64,000 nucleotides of DNA from Paenibacillus sp. OV219 (GTDB lineage Bacteria; Bacillota; Bacilli; Paenibacillales; Paenibacillaceae), in NCBI RefSeq assembly GCF_900110075.1, contig NZ_FOCJ01000004.1, forward strand, positions 310,001 to 374,000, in the 5' to 3' direction. The position numbers were made by a program, and so were the translations under genes. The notes below the pieces were generated by a model. The model worked only from the letters and a program-made list of their open reading frames with translations, did not search any database and had not been told where the DNA came from. Positions 23,796 through 32,564 of the stretch are shown one piece after another (position 1 is the stretch's first letter; every line of letters starts with the position of its first letter).

Positions 23796-25295
23796 TTACT
23801 CATTAGTAACGCTGTTTTCTTTCAAGATAACGTCATGCGCGCCGCCCTCAACGATGCTTGTCGCCGAGACAAGCGTGATGCGAGCATTCTTCTGCAGCTC
23901 CGCAATCGTCAGCGAGCCGCAGTTGCACATCGTCGATTTGATCTTATGGATGGTTTTGCTGAGGTTTTCTTGCAGGCTTCCTGCGTATGGCACGTAGGAG
24001 TCTACGCCTTCCTCGAACATCAGACCCGCCTTGCCGCCAGTGTCATACCGCTCCCAATTTCGCGCACGGTTCGAGCCTTCGCCCCAGAACTCTTTCACGA
24101 AGTTGTTGCCCACCTTAAGCTTCCGCGTTGGGCTCTCGTCGAATCGGGCGAAATATCTGCCCATCATAACGAAGTCTGCGCCCATTGCCAGCGCAAGCGT
24201 GATGTGGTAGTCGTGAACGATACCGCCGTCCGAACAGATTGGAACGTAAATGCCCGTCTGTTCGAAGTATTCGTCACGCGCAGCCGCAACTTCGATAAGC
24301 GACGATGCTTGTCCACGGCCGATACCCTTCTGTTCCCTTGTAATACAGATCGATCCGCCACCGATGCCGACTTTGATGAAGTCTGCGCCTGCCTCGACCA
24401 GATAGAGGAAGCCTTCGCGGTCAACGACATTACCTGCACCGATCTTCACATCAAAGTTCGATTTCACAAATTGAATCGTACTCTGCTGCCACTCCGAATA
24501 GCCGTCGGAAGAATCAATGACTAGCACGTCCGCTCCTGCCGCAACAAGCGCTGGTACGCGCTCTTCATAGTCCTTCGTGTTAATACCCGCGCCAACGACG
24601 TAGCTCTTGTTGGTATCGAGCAGCTCAGACGGATTCTCTTTGTGCTCATCATAGTCTTTGCGGAATACGAGATAATCGAGGTTATTCTCTGCATCCACAA
24701 CAGGCAAACAGTTCAGCTTATGATCCCAGATGAGGTCATTCGCTTCCGACAGCGTAATGCCGGACTTCCCATAAATGAGCTTCTCAAACGGCGTCATGAA
24801 ATCACTTACCTGCTTCGAGAGAGAATCCCGGCTGATCCGGTAATCGCGGCCTGTGACGATGCCGAGCAGCTTGCCGTTCGCTGTACCATCGCTTGTAATG
24901 GCAACAGTCGAGTGTCCTGTCCGTTCCTTAAGCTCTAACACGTCATTTAGCGTATGACTTGGCGTCAAGTTCGAGCGGCTGACAACAAAGCCTGCCTTGT
25001 AGCTCTTCGCCTTGCGCACCATTGCCGCTTGGCCCTCCACGCTCTGGGAGCCAAAGATGAACGAAATACCGCCGCTGCGAGCGAGCGCAACCGCCATCCG
25101 ATCATCAGATACGGCCTGCATCACTGCCGACGAGAACGGAATATTGAGCGAATACGCCGGTTTCTCGCCTTTCTTGAATTTGACAATCGGGGTTTTAAGC
25201 GTGACGTTAGAAGGATTGCATGCCTTCGTCGTTAAATTCGGCACCAGCAGAAATTCACTAAAGGTGCGGGATGGTTCCATGTAATAGTGTGCCAA
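23796..25295 (-). CDS. guaB: IMP dehydrogenase, divergent Tritrichomonas-like subfamily
   Basis: 499 residues. IMPDH makes XMP from IMP with NAD, the first committed step to GMP. The barrel has [11 protein letters not shown], the phosphate loop and the catalytic loop [18 protein letters not shown] with C317. The mobile flap carries [13 protein letters not shown] pair is inserted at about 104-227. The loop, the SPTRK segment, STMCNCG and [10 protein letters not shown] closely recall the Tritrichomonas foetus enzyme, whose gene is thought to be of bacterial origin; the classical bacterial loop reads SICTTR. The start is a TTG at 25295 (GGAGG 8 bases upstream), giving [11 protein letters not shown], which fits the short N-terminus of that enzyme. 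The gene may be a second guaB. Confidence 0.92.
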   Translation of the reverse strand: MAHYYMEPSRTFSEFLLVPNLTTKACNPSNVTLKTPIVKFKKGEKPAYSLNIPFSSAVMQAVSDDRMAVALARSGGISFIFGSQSVEGQAAMVRKAKSYKAGFVVSRSNLTPSHTLNDVLELKERTGHSTVAITSDGTANGKLLGIVTGRDYRISRDSLSKQVSDFMTPFEKLIYGKSGITLSEANDLIWDHKLNCLPVVDAENNLDYLVFRKDYDEHKENPSELLDTNKSYVVGAGINTKDYEERVPALVAAGADVLVIDSSDGYSEWQQSTIQFVKSNFDVKIGAGNVVDREGFLYLVEAGADFIKVGIGGGSICITREQKGIGRGQASSLIEVAAARDEYFEQTGIYVPICSDGGIVHDYHITLALAMGADFVMMGRYFARFDESPTRKLKVGNNFVKEFWGEGSNRARNWERYDTGGKAGLMFEEGVDSYVPYAGSLQENLSKTIHKIKSTMCNCGSLTIAELQKNARITLVSATSIVEGGAHDVILKENSVTNE

Positions 25296-25382
25296 AACGT
25301 ACGCCTCCGATCGATTCACGTTGATAAATTTTTACAAGCATATCACAGCGTATAAAAACAAGCAATGCACCTTTTTCTACTT

Positions 25383-26807
25383 TTACTTCATAGCCGCCTG
25401 TAAGAGCGCCATCGCTTTGTTCCGTTGCGGATCTTCCACGTTAAATTGATCCGAGAGCCTGCTAACCATATGGTAAGCCGTCTTATCGTTCACCACGCCG
25501 GTAACAGATAGCTTCTCATTCGATTGGAACGCGCGCACTGCATTCTCTGTATCTGCGTTATAAATGCCTAAGCTCGTGCCCACATTGTAGCTGAGCACTT
25601 GGAGCATCTTTTGCACAGTTACTACTTGATCACCGTAATCGCCGGCTTTCAGCTTGAGGCCCACTGGCAGTCTCGGAAGCATCGCATAATCCGGAGCGGC
25701 CACAGCGACTGTTGGATCGATGCCCTTCTTATGAATCCAGCTCCCCTTTGGCGTACGCCACTGCGCTTCGGTTAACTTCAGTACGGAGCCATCCTTCAGC
25801 TGGCGGAAGTTCTGAACAATGCCTTTGCCAAAAGTCTTCTCGCCAACCACCTGTGCGCCTGCATCCTCTTTGAGCGCTGCCGTCAGCACTTCTGCGGAGC
25901 TTGCCGTGTGGGCATCGACGAGAATGGCAATCGGTAGCTTCCACGGTTCTTTCTGGCTTGAGTTATGGGTAATGACATGCTTCTCATCTTTATAGACAAC
26001 TTGAACGATTGTTTGGCCTTTGGGCACAAACCGGTTCGCAATTGAAATTGTCGGCTCAAGCAGACCGCCCGGATTGCCGCGCAGATCAAGCAGCAGCGAC
26101 TTCATGCCTTTCTTCTGTAGCGCTGCGATCGCCGCAGCGAACTCATCCGCCGTCTTCTCTGCGAAACGGCTAATCGTGATCTCGCCAATACCGCCCTGCT
26201 TCATCTCGTAAGCTACGGTCAGCACCGGAACAGCGCCACGCGGGATCGTCATATCGACTGTCCCTTCCGTCCCTTCCCGGCTGACGGAGACCTTCACCTT
26301 CGTGCCCTCTTCACCTTGCAGTAGTGCCTTCAAATCGGCAAGCTCAATCCCGCTCGTCCGCTTGCCCTCAATGGTCACGAACGTATCGCCAGCTTTCAGC
26401 TCGGACCTGTCCGCAGGCGTTCCTTTAATGATTTTATCAATAATAAACTCGCCGTCTTCTTCACGAATTTCCACGCCGATACCGACAAAATGATCCTCAT
26501 ACGACTGAACGAACTGCTCGCCCTTCTCGCCGGTCATATAGACGGAATACGGATCACCGAGCGAAGCAACCATCCCTTCGGCCGCGCCGTCGACAAGCGC
26601 CTTCGCTTCTGCACCGTTCAAGTATTGATTCATAATTTCATTGTACGCGTAAGATAAGTTCTTAAACGCCGCTTCTTTCATCACCGGATACTGAATCAGC
26701 ATACTGATTCTGCCTCCTGCAAACCCTACCGTAACTGCGATAACGAGAACAATGGCTAACGTTACCTTCCGGCGCTGTTTAACTGCTTGCTCACCATAAA
26801 CACTCAT
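25383..26807 (-). CDS. S41 family C-terminal processing protease (CtpA/CtpB type)
   Basis: 474 residues. The order is an N-terminal membrane helix (16-33), a PDZ domain (~100-190), the S41 catalytic core and a peptidoglycan-binding PG_binding_1 domain (~385-445, YGDQVVTVQKMLQVL, TENAVRAFQ). The catalytic residues S303 (ASSAE), K328 (KTFGKG) and Q332 keep the known spacing of 25 and 4. It acts on the outer face of the membrane and is tethered to the wall. Relatives cut regulatory proteins, for example in sporulation signalling. It is monocistronic. Confidence 0.93.
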   Translation of the reverse strand: MSVYGEQAVKQRRKVTLAIVLVIAVTVGFAGGRISMLIQYPVMKEAAFKNLSYAYNEIMNQYLNGAEAKALVDGAAEGMVASLGDPYSVYMTGEKGEQFVQSYEDHFVGIGVEIREEDGEFIIDKIIKGTPADRSELKAGDTFVTIEGKRTSGIELADLKALLQGEEGTKVKVSVSREGTEGTVDMTIPRGAVPVLTVAYEMKQGGIGEITISRFAEKTADEFAAAIAALQKKGMKSLLLDLRGNPGGLLEPTISIANRFVPKGQTIVQVVYKDEKHVITHNSSQKEPWKLPIAILVDAHTASSAEVLTAALKEDAGAQVVGEKTFGKGIVQNFRQLKDGSVLKLTEAQWRTPKGSWIHKKGIDPTVAVAAPDYAMLPRLPVGLKLKAGDYGDQVVTVQKMLQVLSYNVGTSLGIYNADTENAVRAFQSNEKLSVTGVVNDKTAYHMVSRLSDQFNVEDPQRNKAMALLQAAMK

Positions 26808-26885
26808 GCCAACACCTCTTCCAAAATGAACCTGTAACTCACTCTATCGCATTCAGGCTACCGTCGCAAGTTCATGTCCAAAAGG

Positions 26886-26918
26886 AAAAAGGCGTCCGAG
26901 TAACCGGAACGCCTTTCA
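26886..26918 (-). terminator. Terminator of the aldo/keto reductase gene (26943-27881)
   Basis: AAAGGCGTTCCG and CGGACGCCTTT form the stem (one mismatch) and TTTTT follows on the minus strand. Confidence 0.85.
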
Positions 26919-26942
26919 TTAAATTTCAGTTCATGTCTTCTC

Positions 26943-27881
26943 CTAAAGCGCGATAGTCTCCGCCCTCAGATTGAGCCAATCGCGTTCCGCATCCGTGAGG
27001 ATGACAGGCAAAGCCTTGAGACTGTCCTCCAGCTCGGAAGGCTGCTGCGGACCAACGATCGCAGCGACCGGGAACGGCTGATTCAGCACATAAGCGAGCG
27101 CAATATGATTCGCGGTTACGCCGTATTTCTCAGCTAGCACCGACGCTCTGCGTTTACGCTCCCAGTTCTCCTCGCTGTAATTGACACGAACCATTTCTGA
27201 ATCCTCACGGTTCTCCGGGGAATAACGGTTCGTGAAGAAGCCCCCGGATTGCGATGACCAGGAGAAAATCGGCAGCTGCGATTTCTCATGCCAAGCTTCG
27301 TCCTCGGCATTCGTCGATACGCAGCCTGCCCAGCGCGCTTCATTCGGTCTTGCCAGCGCCAGATTCGGGCTGCTGCAGGCGAAGCCCGTCATGCCATGCT
27401 TCGCCGCGTAAGCATTGGCCTCCTGAATGCGCGCGACGCTCCAGTTGGATGCGCCAATCGCACGGCAGCGGCCTGCGGCGATCTGGTCGTTCAGCCCTTC
27501 CAAAATATAGCCGACATTAACGTTCGGATCGTCGCGATGGAGCATGTACATATCCATATAATCCGTCATGAGCCGGTCGAGCGATTCTACTAAATCGCTT
27601 TGAATGCATGTTTTCGTCATCCGCGATTGCTCGTACGGATGAGCTCCTTTGCCGATGATGACGATATCGCTGCGATTGCCACGAGCTTCCATCCAAAGCC
27701 CGATCGCGCGAGCAGAGCTTTCGCCGTAAATATGCCCAGTATCAATCGCGTTTCCTCCGACTGCGATAAAAGCGTCAAGCAGTCCGGAAGAATAGTCCAT
27801 CCGATTCTTATCTAGCATCATAGAGCCATGCACCAGCTGGGTAACGCCTTGTTCGATGCCTGCTACGGCAATTCGTTTCAT
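26943..27881 (-). CDS. Aldo/keto reductase
   Basis: 312 residues. The AKR tetrad is present: AIDTGHIYGESSARAIG (D and Y), IIGKGAH (K) and DMYMLHRDDPN (H). The end of the barrel reads YVLNQPFPVAAIVGPQQPSEL. The motif set resembles a group of sugar- or oxidoreductase-type AKRs often linked to AraC regulators in Paenibacillus. The ATG is preceded by AAAGGAG. It is divergent from an AraC gene (121-base gap), which probably controls it. Substrate unknown. Confidence 0.88.
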   Translation of the reverse strand: MKRIAVAGIEQGVTQLVHGSMMLDKNRMDYSSGLLDAFIAVGGNAIDTGHIYGESSARAIGLWMEARGNRSDIVIIGKGAHPYEQSRMTKTCIQSDLVESLDRLMTDYMDMYMLHRDDPNVNVGYILEGLNDQIAAGRCRAIGASNWSVARIQEANAYAAKHGMTGFACSSPNLALARPNEARWAGCVSTNAEDEAWHEKSQLPIFSWSSQSGGFFTNRYSPENREDSEMVRVNYSEENWERKRRASVLAEKYGVTANHIALAYVLNQPFPVAAIVGPQQPSELEDSLKALPVILTDAERDWLNLRAETIAL

Positions 27882-28002
27882 CGGTTCTGCACTCCTTTAT
27901 ATCGTTATATTGCTCATTATAGTAGAGGAATTTGCTTTTAAAAATCGAAATATATTGCAAAGGGCTACAACGATATTGATTCCACAAGGAGAGACTACGC
28001 GA

Positions 28003-28887
28003 ATGGTCCAGCTGCAGCATTTGACGCTTCCGCTCCAGCGGAATAATCGATTTTACTGCTTTCCCGAGTCCGCCGGCTACTACCGGCATTATCAGGGCCA
28101 TGAGGTGCGCCGCGCCGCAGGTATGCTGCAGGAATTCAATCTGCATCTTGTAACCGCAGGCGTCGGTTATGTCGAGCTCGAACAGCAGCGCTACGAGCTT
28201 ACAGCCGGCGATGCCTTTCTATATTTCCCGGGCGATAAACAAGTGTATTACGCCGATAAAGAGCGTCCGTGGGACTTCAAATGGATCCATTTCTACGGTA
28301 GCGGCATCCTCGCCGATCTGACCGAACGCGGCTTCCACCGCTCGATCGGCTGGCGAATACGCTCATCCTCCGTGCTGGAGAGTCTGCTCGACGAGCTGCT
28401 GCTCGAGATGGACCAGCATAAGATGCTTCATCCGAGCCGCATCTCGATGCTGATGTACGGCATTATCGCCGAGTTCATCGAACAGGCGGAGCCGGTTTCC
28501 GCACCGGGCGCTGGCGCGTCCGCCATTGAACGTATGCTTAAGCTGCTGCCGGAGCTGCAAGCGGCGGCTACCGAGCCGTTCGATCTCGACGAATGGGCAG
28601 CCCGTGCGGGAACGAACCGATATGCTTTCTGCCGATGGTTTCGCCGCGCGGCAGGACAAACACCTCTGGAATTCGTGACCATGTGCCGCATTCAGCGCGC
28701 GAAGCAGCTGCTTGTCGAACGGCAAAGCTTAAGCGTACAGGAAATTGCGCGCTTGTCCGGCTACATGCACCACAGCTATTTTAATAAGCGGTTTCAGGAA
28801 AGCGAGAATATGACACCTACCGCTTACCGCCAGCAATTTTATATGCAGTCGCTTGTTCATACCCCCGATTTGGGCTACAATCAATGA
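28003..28887 (+). CDS. AraC family transcriptional regulator
   Basis: 294 residues. The cupin-like N-domain (~10-110) has LHLVTAGVGYVELEQQRYELTAGDAFLYFPG. The C-terminal double HTH (~185-285) has FDLDEWAARAGTNRYAFCRWFRRAAGQTPLEF and VQEIARLSGYMHHSYFNKRFQESENMTPTAY. The ATG at 28003 is chosen because AAGGAGA lies 10 bases upstream; the longer open frame would begin inside the divergent gene. It probably activates the divergent aldo/keto reductase gene in response to a sugar. Confidence 0.9.
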   Translation: MVQLQHLTLPLQRNNRFYCFPESAGYYRHYQGHEVRRAAGMLQEFNLHLVTAGVGYVELEQQRYELTAGDAFLYFPGDKQVYYADKERPWDFKWIHFYGSGILADLTERGFHRSIGWRIRSSSVLESLLDELLLEMDQHKMLHPSRISMLMYGIIAEFIEQAEPVSAPGAGASAIERMLKLLPELQAAATEPFDLDEWAARAGTNRYAFCRWFRRAAGQTPLEFVTMCRIQRAKQLLVERQSLSVQEIARLSGYMHHSYFNKRFQESENMTPTAYRQQFYMQSLVHTPDLGYNQ

Positions 28888-28930
28888 AAATACGCACGAA
28901 ATAGAGAGATAAAGGAGTAGGAGAGAACTT

Positions 28931-29737
28931 ATGTATAAACTGATCGCTATCGATATTGACGACACCTTGCTGACGGATGAATGTACGGTAACGCCGGGTA
29001 CGAAGGAAGCGCTAATCGCTGCGATGGAGAAAGGCGTGTTCGTCACGCTGGCAACCGGCCGCATGTTCCCTTCCGCACGGAAGATTGCCAATCAGATTGA
29101 ATTGAACGTTCCGATCATTACGTATCAAGGATCTAGCGTCAAAACCTTGCTTGACGAGCAAGTGCTCTACGAGCGTTACGTCCCGCAGGATGCGGCAGAG
29201 CTTCTGATGAACTACTGCGAGGAGAACAACGTCCATCTCCAGCTGTATACCGACGATATCATTTATGTTAGAGAAGATAACCAGCATGCAAGAAACTACT
29301 CGAAGCTGGCGAATCTCCCGTTCGTCGTTGAGTCAGATTTCAAAGCATTAATCAAGCGTCCGACTGCCAAAATGCTCATGATCGATGATCCTGCGCGCCT
29401 CGACGAAGTTGCTGCTGACTTGAGGGATCTGATTGGTGCGAACACGCATATTACCAAATCTAAGCCGCACTTCCTTGAAGTGACGCATAAAGAAGGCACC
29501 AAGGGCCACGCGATCTCATTCATGGCGCAGCACATCGGCTGCACGATGGAAGAAGTCATTGCGATCGGCGATTCCTGGAACGATCACGAAATGATCGAGG
29601 TAGCCGGACTCGGCGTGGCAATGGGCAATGCGGTTCAGAAGCTGAAAGACATCGCGCAGTATATTACGAAAACAAACAATGAAGAAGGCGTACGCCATGT
29701 CATTGAGAAGTTTATTTTGCAGCCGGAGACGGTATAA
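28931..29737 (+). CDS. Cof-type HAD-IIB sugar phosphatase
   Basis: 268 residues. Motif I is DIDDTLLTDE (D8 and D10), motif II lies in TLATGRMFPS, motif III at the K of KEGTKGHAI, and motif IV reads IGDSWNDHEMI. A C2-type alpha/beta cap occupies the middle. These enzymes hydrolyse sugar phosphates, nucleotides or cofactor phosphates, and FMN or PLP phosphatase activity is common in Firmicutes. The start has AAAGGAG and GGAGAG upstream. It is a single gene with a strong terminator. Confidence 0.92.
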   Translation: MYKLIAIDIDDTLLTDECTVTPGTKEALIAAMEKGVFVTLATGRMFPSARKIANQIELNVPIITYQGSSVKTLLDEQVLYERYVPQDAAELLMNYCEENNVHLQLYTDDIIYVREDNQHARNYSKLANLPFVVESDFKALIKRPTAKMLMIDDPARLDEVAADLRDLIGANTHITKSKPHFLEVTHKEGTKGHAISFMAQHIGCTMEEVIAIGDSWNDHEMIEVAGLGVAMGNAVQKLKDIAQYITKTNNEEGVRHVIEKFILQPETV

Positions 29738-29748
29738 GTAGTGATGGT

Positions 29749-29779
29749 GAGAGCTGTGCCTTCGGGCACAGCTCTTTTT
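29749..29779. terminator. Terminator between the HAD and YeiH-like genes
   Basis: GAGAGCTGTGCC-TTCG-GGCACAGCTC with a UUCG tetraloop and five T residues, 11 bases after the HAD stop. It may also act on the convergent gene that ends at 29782. Confidence 0.93.
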
Positions 29780-29781
29780 GG

Positions 29782-30897
29782 TTATGATGACGCGACGACG
29801 AAGTATGTCCATAAGGTGAGTAGCAGTGATGTTACCAGCATTGCGATTAGCGGTTTCACCACCGATGCTCGCTGACCATCTCTCCGCAGATTCACATTTA
29901 GCCCAAGCGCGACCATCGCCATTGTAAGCAAAAATGTAGTCAGCGTCGTCAGTCCATTCGCAAGCGTTGGCGAGGATTGCAGAATCGCTTGGCCGGAGCT
30001 GCTGCTGCCGAGCAAGCTCATGAGCATGAAGCCGAGTAGAAACCAAGGCAGTGCGATTGGTTTGGCGTTGGCGGAATCTGCTTGCCCATTGCCATGTGCG
30101 TGTGCGCTGCGGATGCGCTTCATGACCGCTACAAGTACTAGGCACAACGGCACGAGCAGGAAGACGCGTCCGAGCTTCGCGAGCAGCGCAAGCGCGAGAG
30201 CATCTTGCCCGGCAGGCGCTGCTGCCAGCGCGACATGGGCGATTTCGTGCAGGCTTGTGCCGGACCAGACGCCGTATTGCAGCTCGGTTAGCCCGATGAT
30301 TGGTCGCAGCAGTGTGTAGCTGACTGCGAAGATCGTGCCGATGAGCGCGATTAGTCCTGCGCTAAGCGCTGTCTCTTCCTCTTTGGCTTGTATAATCGGC
30401 GAGACAGCAGCAATAGCTGCTGCGCCGCAGATGCCAGTGCCGATGCCAAGCAGCAGTGACAGCTTCATGTCGGCTTTGAGCCATTTGGCTAGCAACAGCG
30501 TGCAGCCAATCGCGAAGACCGCAGCCAATGCATCGCGCCCGAGAAGGTCGAGCCCTTCTTGGAATACTTGCGCAATATTCAATTTCAACCCATATAGGAT
30601 GATAGCGAGTCGAAGCAAGCTTTTGCCTGAGAAGGCGATACCTGAACGTAGTGTATCCTGCGGATATCCGCAGAAGTGCCGGTATAGAACGGCGAGCATA
30701 ATGGCGCAGGCCATCTGTCCAGCGTAGTGGAAAACGGGCAAGCGTGAGATGCCGAACCCTGCCGCGGCAATGAGAAAGGTAAAACCGACACCAGACAGCC
30801 TCTGCTGGAGCGCAGATAGGAACGGTATTTGATGTACTTGATTCACTTGCACGGAGGCAAGCGGCTTCACGGTATTCGTATGATGTACTGCTGCCAT
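29782..30897 (-). CDS. YeiH family putative sulfate/anion exporter
   Basis: 371 residues with ten or eleven membrane helices. The family motifs are RLAIILYGLKLNIAQVF, LLGIGTGICGAAAIAAVSPIIQAKEEETALS, and GVWSGTSLHEIAHVALA. The family is annotated as sulfate exporter-like but is little studied. The ATG has AGGAGGTGG upstream. It stands alone, and the sulfate import operon lies 5 kb away on the same strand; a functional link is only speculative. Confidence 0.88.
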   Translation of the reverse strand: MAAVHHTNTVKPLASVQVNQVHQIPFLSALQQRLSGVGFTFLIAAAGFGISRLPVFHYAGQMACAIMLAVLYRHFCGYPQDTLRSGIAFSGKSLLRLAIILYGLKLNIAQVFQEGLDLLGRDALAAVFAIGCTLLLAKWLKADMKLSLLLGIGTGICGAAAIAAVSPIIQAKEEETALSAGLIALIGTIFAVSYTLLRPIIGLTELQYGVWSGTSLHEIAHVALAAAPAGQDALALALLAKLGRVFLLVPLCLVLVAVMKRIRSAHAHGNGQADSANAKPIALPWFLLGFMLMSLLGSSSSGQAILQSSPTLANGLTTLTTFLLTMAMVALGLNVNLRRDGQRASVVKPLIAMLVTSLLLTLWTYFVVASS

Positions 30898-31128
30898 AGC
30901 GGTCTGCCACCTCCTGAACGATCGTATGAGATGGTTCCCATTATACGTGGCGCTGCCTTATAAGAGAAATCAATCATAATGATGAAATAAATAAACAATT
31001 GTTATGTAATCGTTATTTATTAATCATGCCCTTGCGAGCAGCGGATGGCCGTTACCTTTTTGTAACTTTACTCGTTGAACAACCGTCTATAATGATAGAG
31101 CAATCACCTACAACGCGGAGGGATCCTT

Positions 31129-32280
31129 ATGTTCAGCAATCGCTTTAAACATCCACTAAAACAACTTACACTCGGCGCACTCGGCGCACTTGGCACACTT
31201 GTCATCGCCGTTTCTGCTCCGCTGGCCTTTGCGGATGAAGCCGCACCAACTGTAACGACCACTACCGGCACCGTCACAGCGGTACCGATCAGCGCTCAGC
31301 TTCCTGCTTCTGGCGCCGTAAAGATTCAGGAGAATAAACTGACCTTGAAGGACGAGGTCTTTGATTATGAACTACATCTGCCGGTCATTAGCGGTATGAA
31401 GGATGCAAAATACCAGCAAGCACTTAACGCTAATATTACTGCACGCGCGATGGCTGTTGCGGATGGGCTTCATAAGCAAGCGAAGGATGATGCCGCTGCT
31501 GCGCAAGGTGACTATGAATTCCGACCATACTCCGTTTATGTAAGCTTTGAACTAATCTCCGACGGCAGCGAGGCAGCAGGTAATATTTTGTCATTCAAGG
31601 TGCTCACGTATACGTTCACTGGCGGTGCTCACGGCGCTACAGTTACTCAAACCTATAACGTGCGCAACTCGGCAGCCGCTTCTCAGCTCAAGCTGAAGGA
31701 TCTGTTCGGCAGCAACTACAAAGCCATTATCAATAAAACAGTTAAGGCTGAAATCTCGGCAAATCCGGACTATATTTTCGCTGATTCATTCAAAAGCATT
31801 TCAGATAATCAAGCCTTCTACGTGAAGGACAATAAGGTTTATTTCATCTTTCAGCAGTACGAGATCGCGCCTTATGCAGTCGGCATGCCTGAGGCAGCTG
31901 TGAACATCCCAGCGCCAAGCAATCTGGCTTCACTCCCTGTCGTTGTGAATGGTACGAGCGCCGCTGCTGCGAAGCTGTACGTGAACAAGGAAGGCGTCGC
32001 TATGGCGTCGCTTCGCCCGATTGCCGTGCAGCTTGGCTACACGCTTGGTTGGAATGCGAAGACGCAAACCGTGGAGCTTACAAAAGGAGCGCAGTGGACA
32101 TCGCTCCAGGTCGGCAAAGACCGTTACACCTACGCACGGATGGCTCCATTCACACTTGGCACCGCGCCGGTTGTGAACGCCAAGACGATCTATGTGCCGC
32201 TCACGTTCTTCTCGCAAGTGCTGAAGGCTCAGGTCGCTTATGGCCAGGATTCGGTTACGATTACGGAGGCCGCGAAGTAA
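31129..32280 (+). CDS. Secreted DUF4163/DUF3298 protein with copper-amine-oxidase-like C-domain
   Basis: 383 residues. A signal peptide ends at ...AFADE (~35). Residues ~65-260 fit DUF4163 plus DUF3298 (PdaC/RsiV type: NILSFKVLTYTFTGGAHGATV, QLKLKDLF, FIFQQYEIAPYAVG). The rest (~270-380) is a stalk domain of the copper_amine_oxidase_N type (GVAMASLRPIAVQLGYTLGWNAKTQTVEL, KTIYVPLTFFSQVLKA). DUF3298 can bind lysozyme or wall fragments. It is probably attached to or sensing the cell wall. A TATAAT lies at 31088 and GGAGGG precedes the start. Confidence 0.88.
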   Translation: MFSNRFKHPLKQLTLGALGALGTLVIAVSAPLAFADEAAPTVTTTTGTVTAVPISAQLPASGAVKIQENKLTLKDEVFDYELHLPVISGMKDAKYQQALNANITARAMAVADGLHKQAKDDAAAAQGDYEFRPYSVYVSFELISDGSEAAGNILSFKVLTYTFTGGAHGATVTQTYNVRNSAAASQLKLKDLFGSNYKAIINKTVKAEISANPDYIFADSFKSISDNQAFYVKDNKVYFIFQQYEIAPYAVGMPEAAVNIPAPSNLASLPVVVNGTSAAAAKLYVNKEGVAMASLRPIAVQLGYTLGWNAKTQTVELTKGAQWTSLQVGKDRYTYARMAPFTLGTAPVVNAKTIYVPLTFFSQVLKAQVAYGQDSVTITEAAK

Positions 32281-32282
32281 GA

Positions 32283-32324
32283 GAAAGAAGCTGAGAGATC
32301 GTATTTGATCTCTCAGCTTCTTTC
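32283..32324 (+). terminator. Terminator of the DUF3298 gene, first unit of a hairpin array
   Basis: GAAAGAAGCTGAGAGATC and GATCTCTCAGCTTCTTTC are perfectly complementary over 18 bp around a 6-base loop, starting 3 bases after the stop. The T-rich end of the stem serves as the tract. Three shorter, similar hairpins follow. Confidence 0.8.
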
Positions 32325-32480
32325 TTGTGTGATTTCACGTATGAGAGATCATATTGGATCTCTCAGCTCCGCGCGAACCTCTTCTCGCGCTCATTTCATC
32401 GCTGAGAGCACGTATATGATCTCTCAGCTCCATTTTCGCGCGGATCCACCTCCGAGAGCACGTAAATGTTCTCTCAACAT
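32283..32480. repeat. Array of four related hairpins
   Basis: Four palindromes share the core CTGAGAG(AT/CA)C-GTATNT-GATCTCTCAG: 32290-32317, 32342-32365, 32401-32428 and 32453-32476. Starts are 51-60 bases apart. Copies 1 and 2 have perfect arms; copies 3 and 4 are more degenerate. The spacer after copy 2 holds its own GCGCGA/TCGCGC stem (32371-32390). The array lies between convergent genes. Confidence 0.85.
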
Positions 32481-32500
32481 CGCGCCACTCATCCCCAAAC

Positions 32501-32538
32501 AAAAAAGGGCAGGGAAGGGTTACTGTTACCCCCTGCCC
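32501..32538 (-). terminator. Terminator of the sulfate operon
   Basis: GGGCAGGG and CCCTGCCC enclose GGTAACAGTAACC, followed on the minus strand by TTTTTTG; 26 bases after the last stop. Confidence 0.9.
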
Positions 32539-32564
32539 TGCCTAACCAAGCCCTGATCCAACTT

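Noticed and set aside
32283-32480. CRISPR array
   Set aside because: Repeats are degenerate palindromes at unequal spacing (51, 60, 51 bases), spacers are partly alike, and no cas gene is present.
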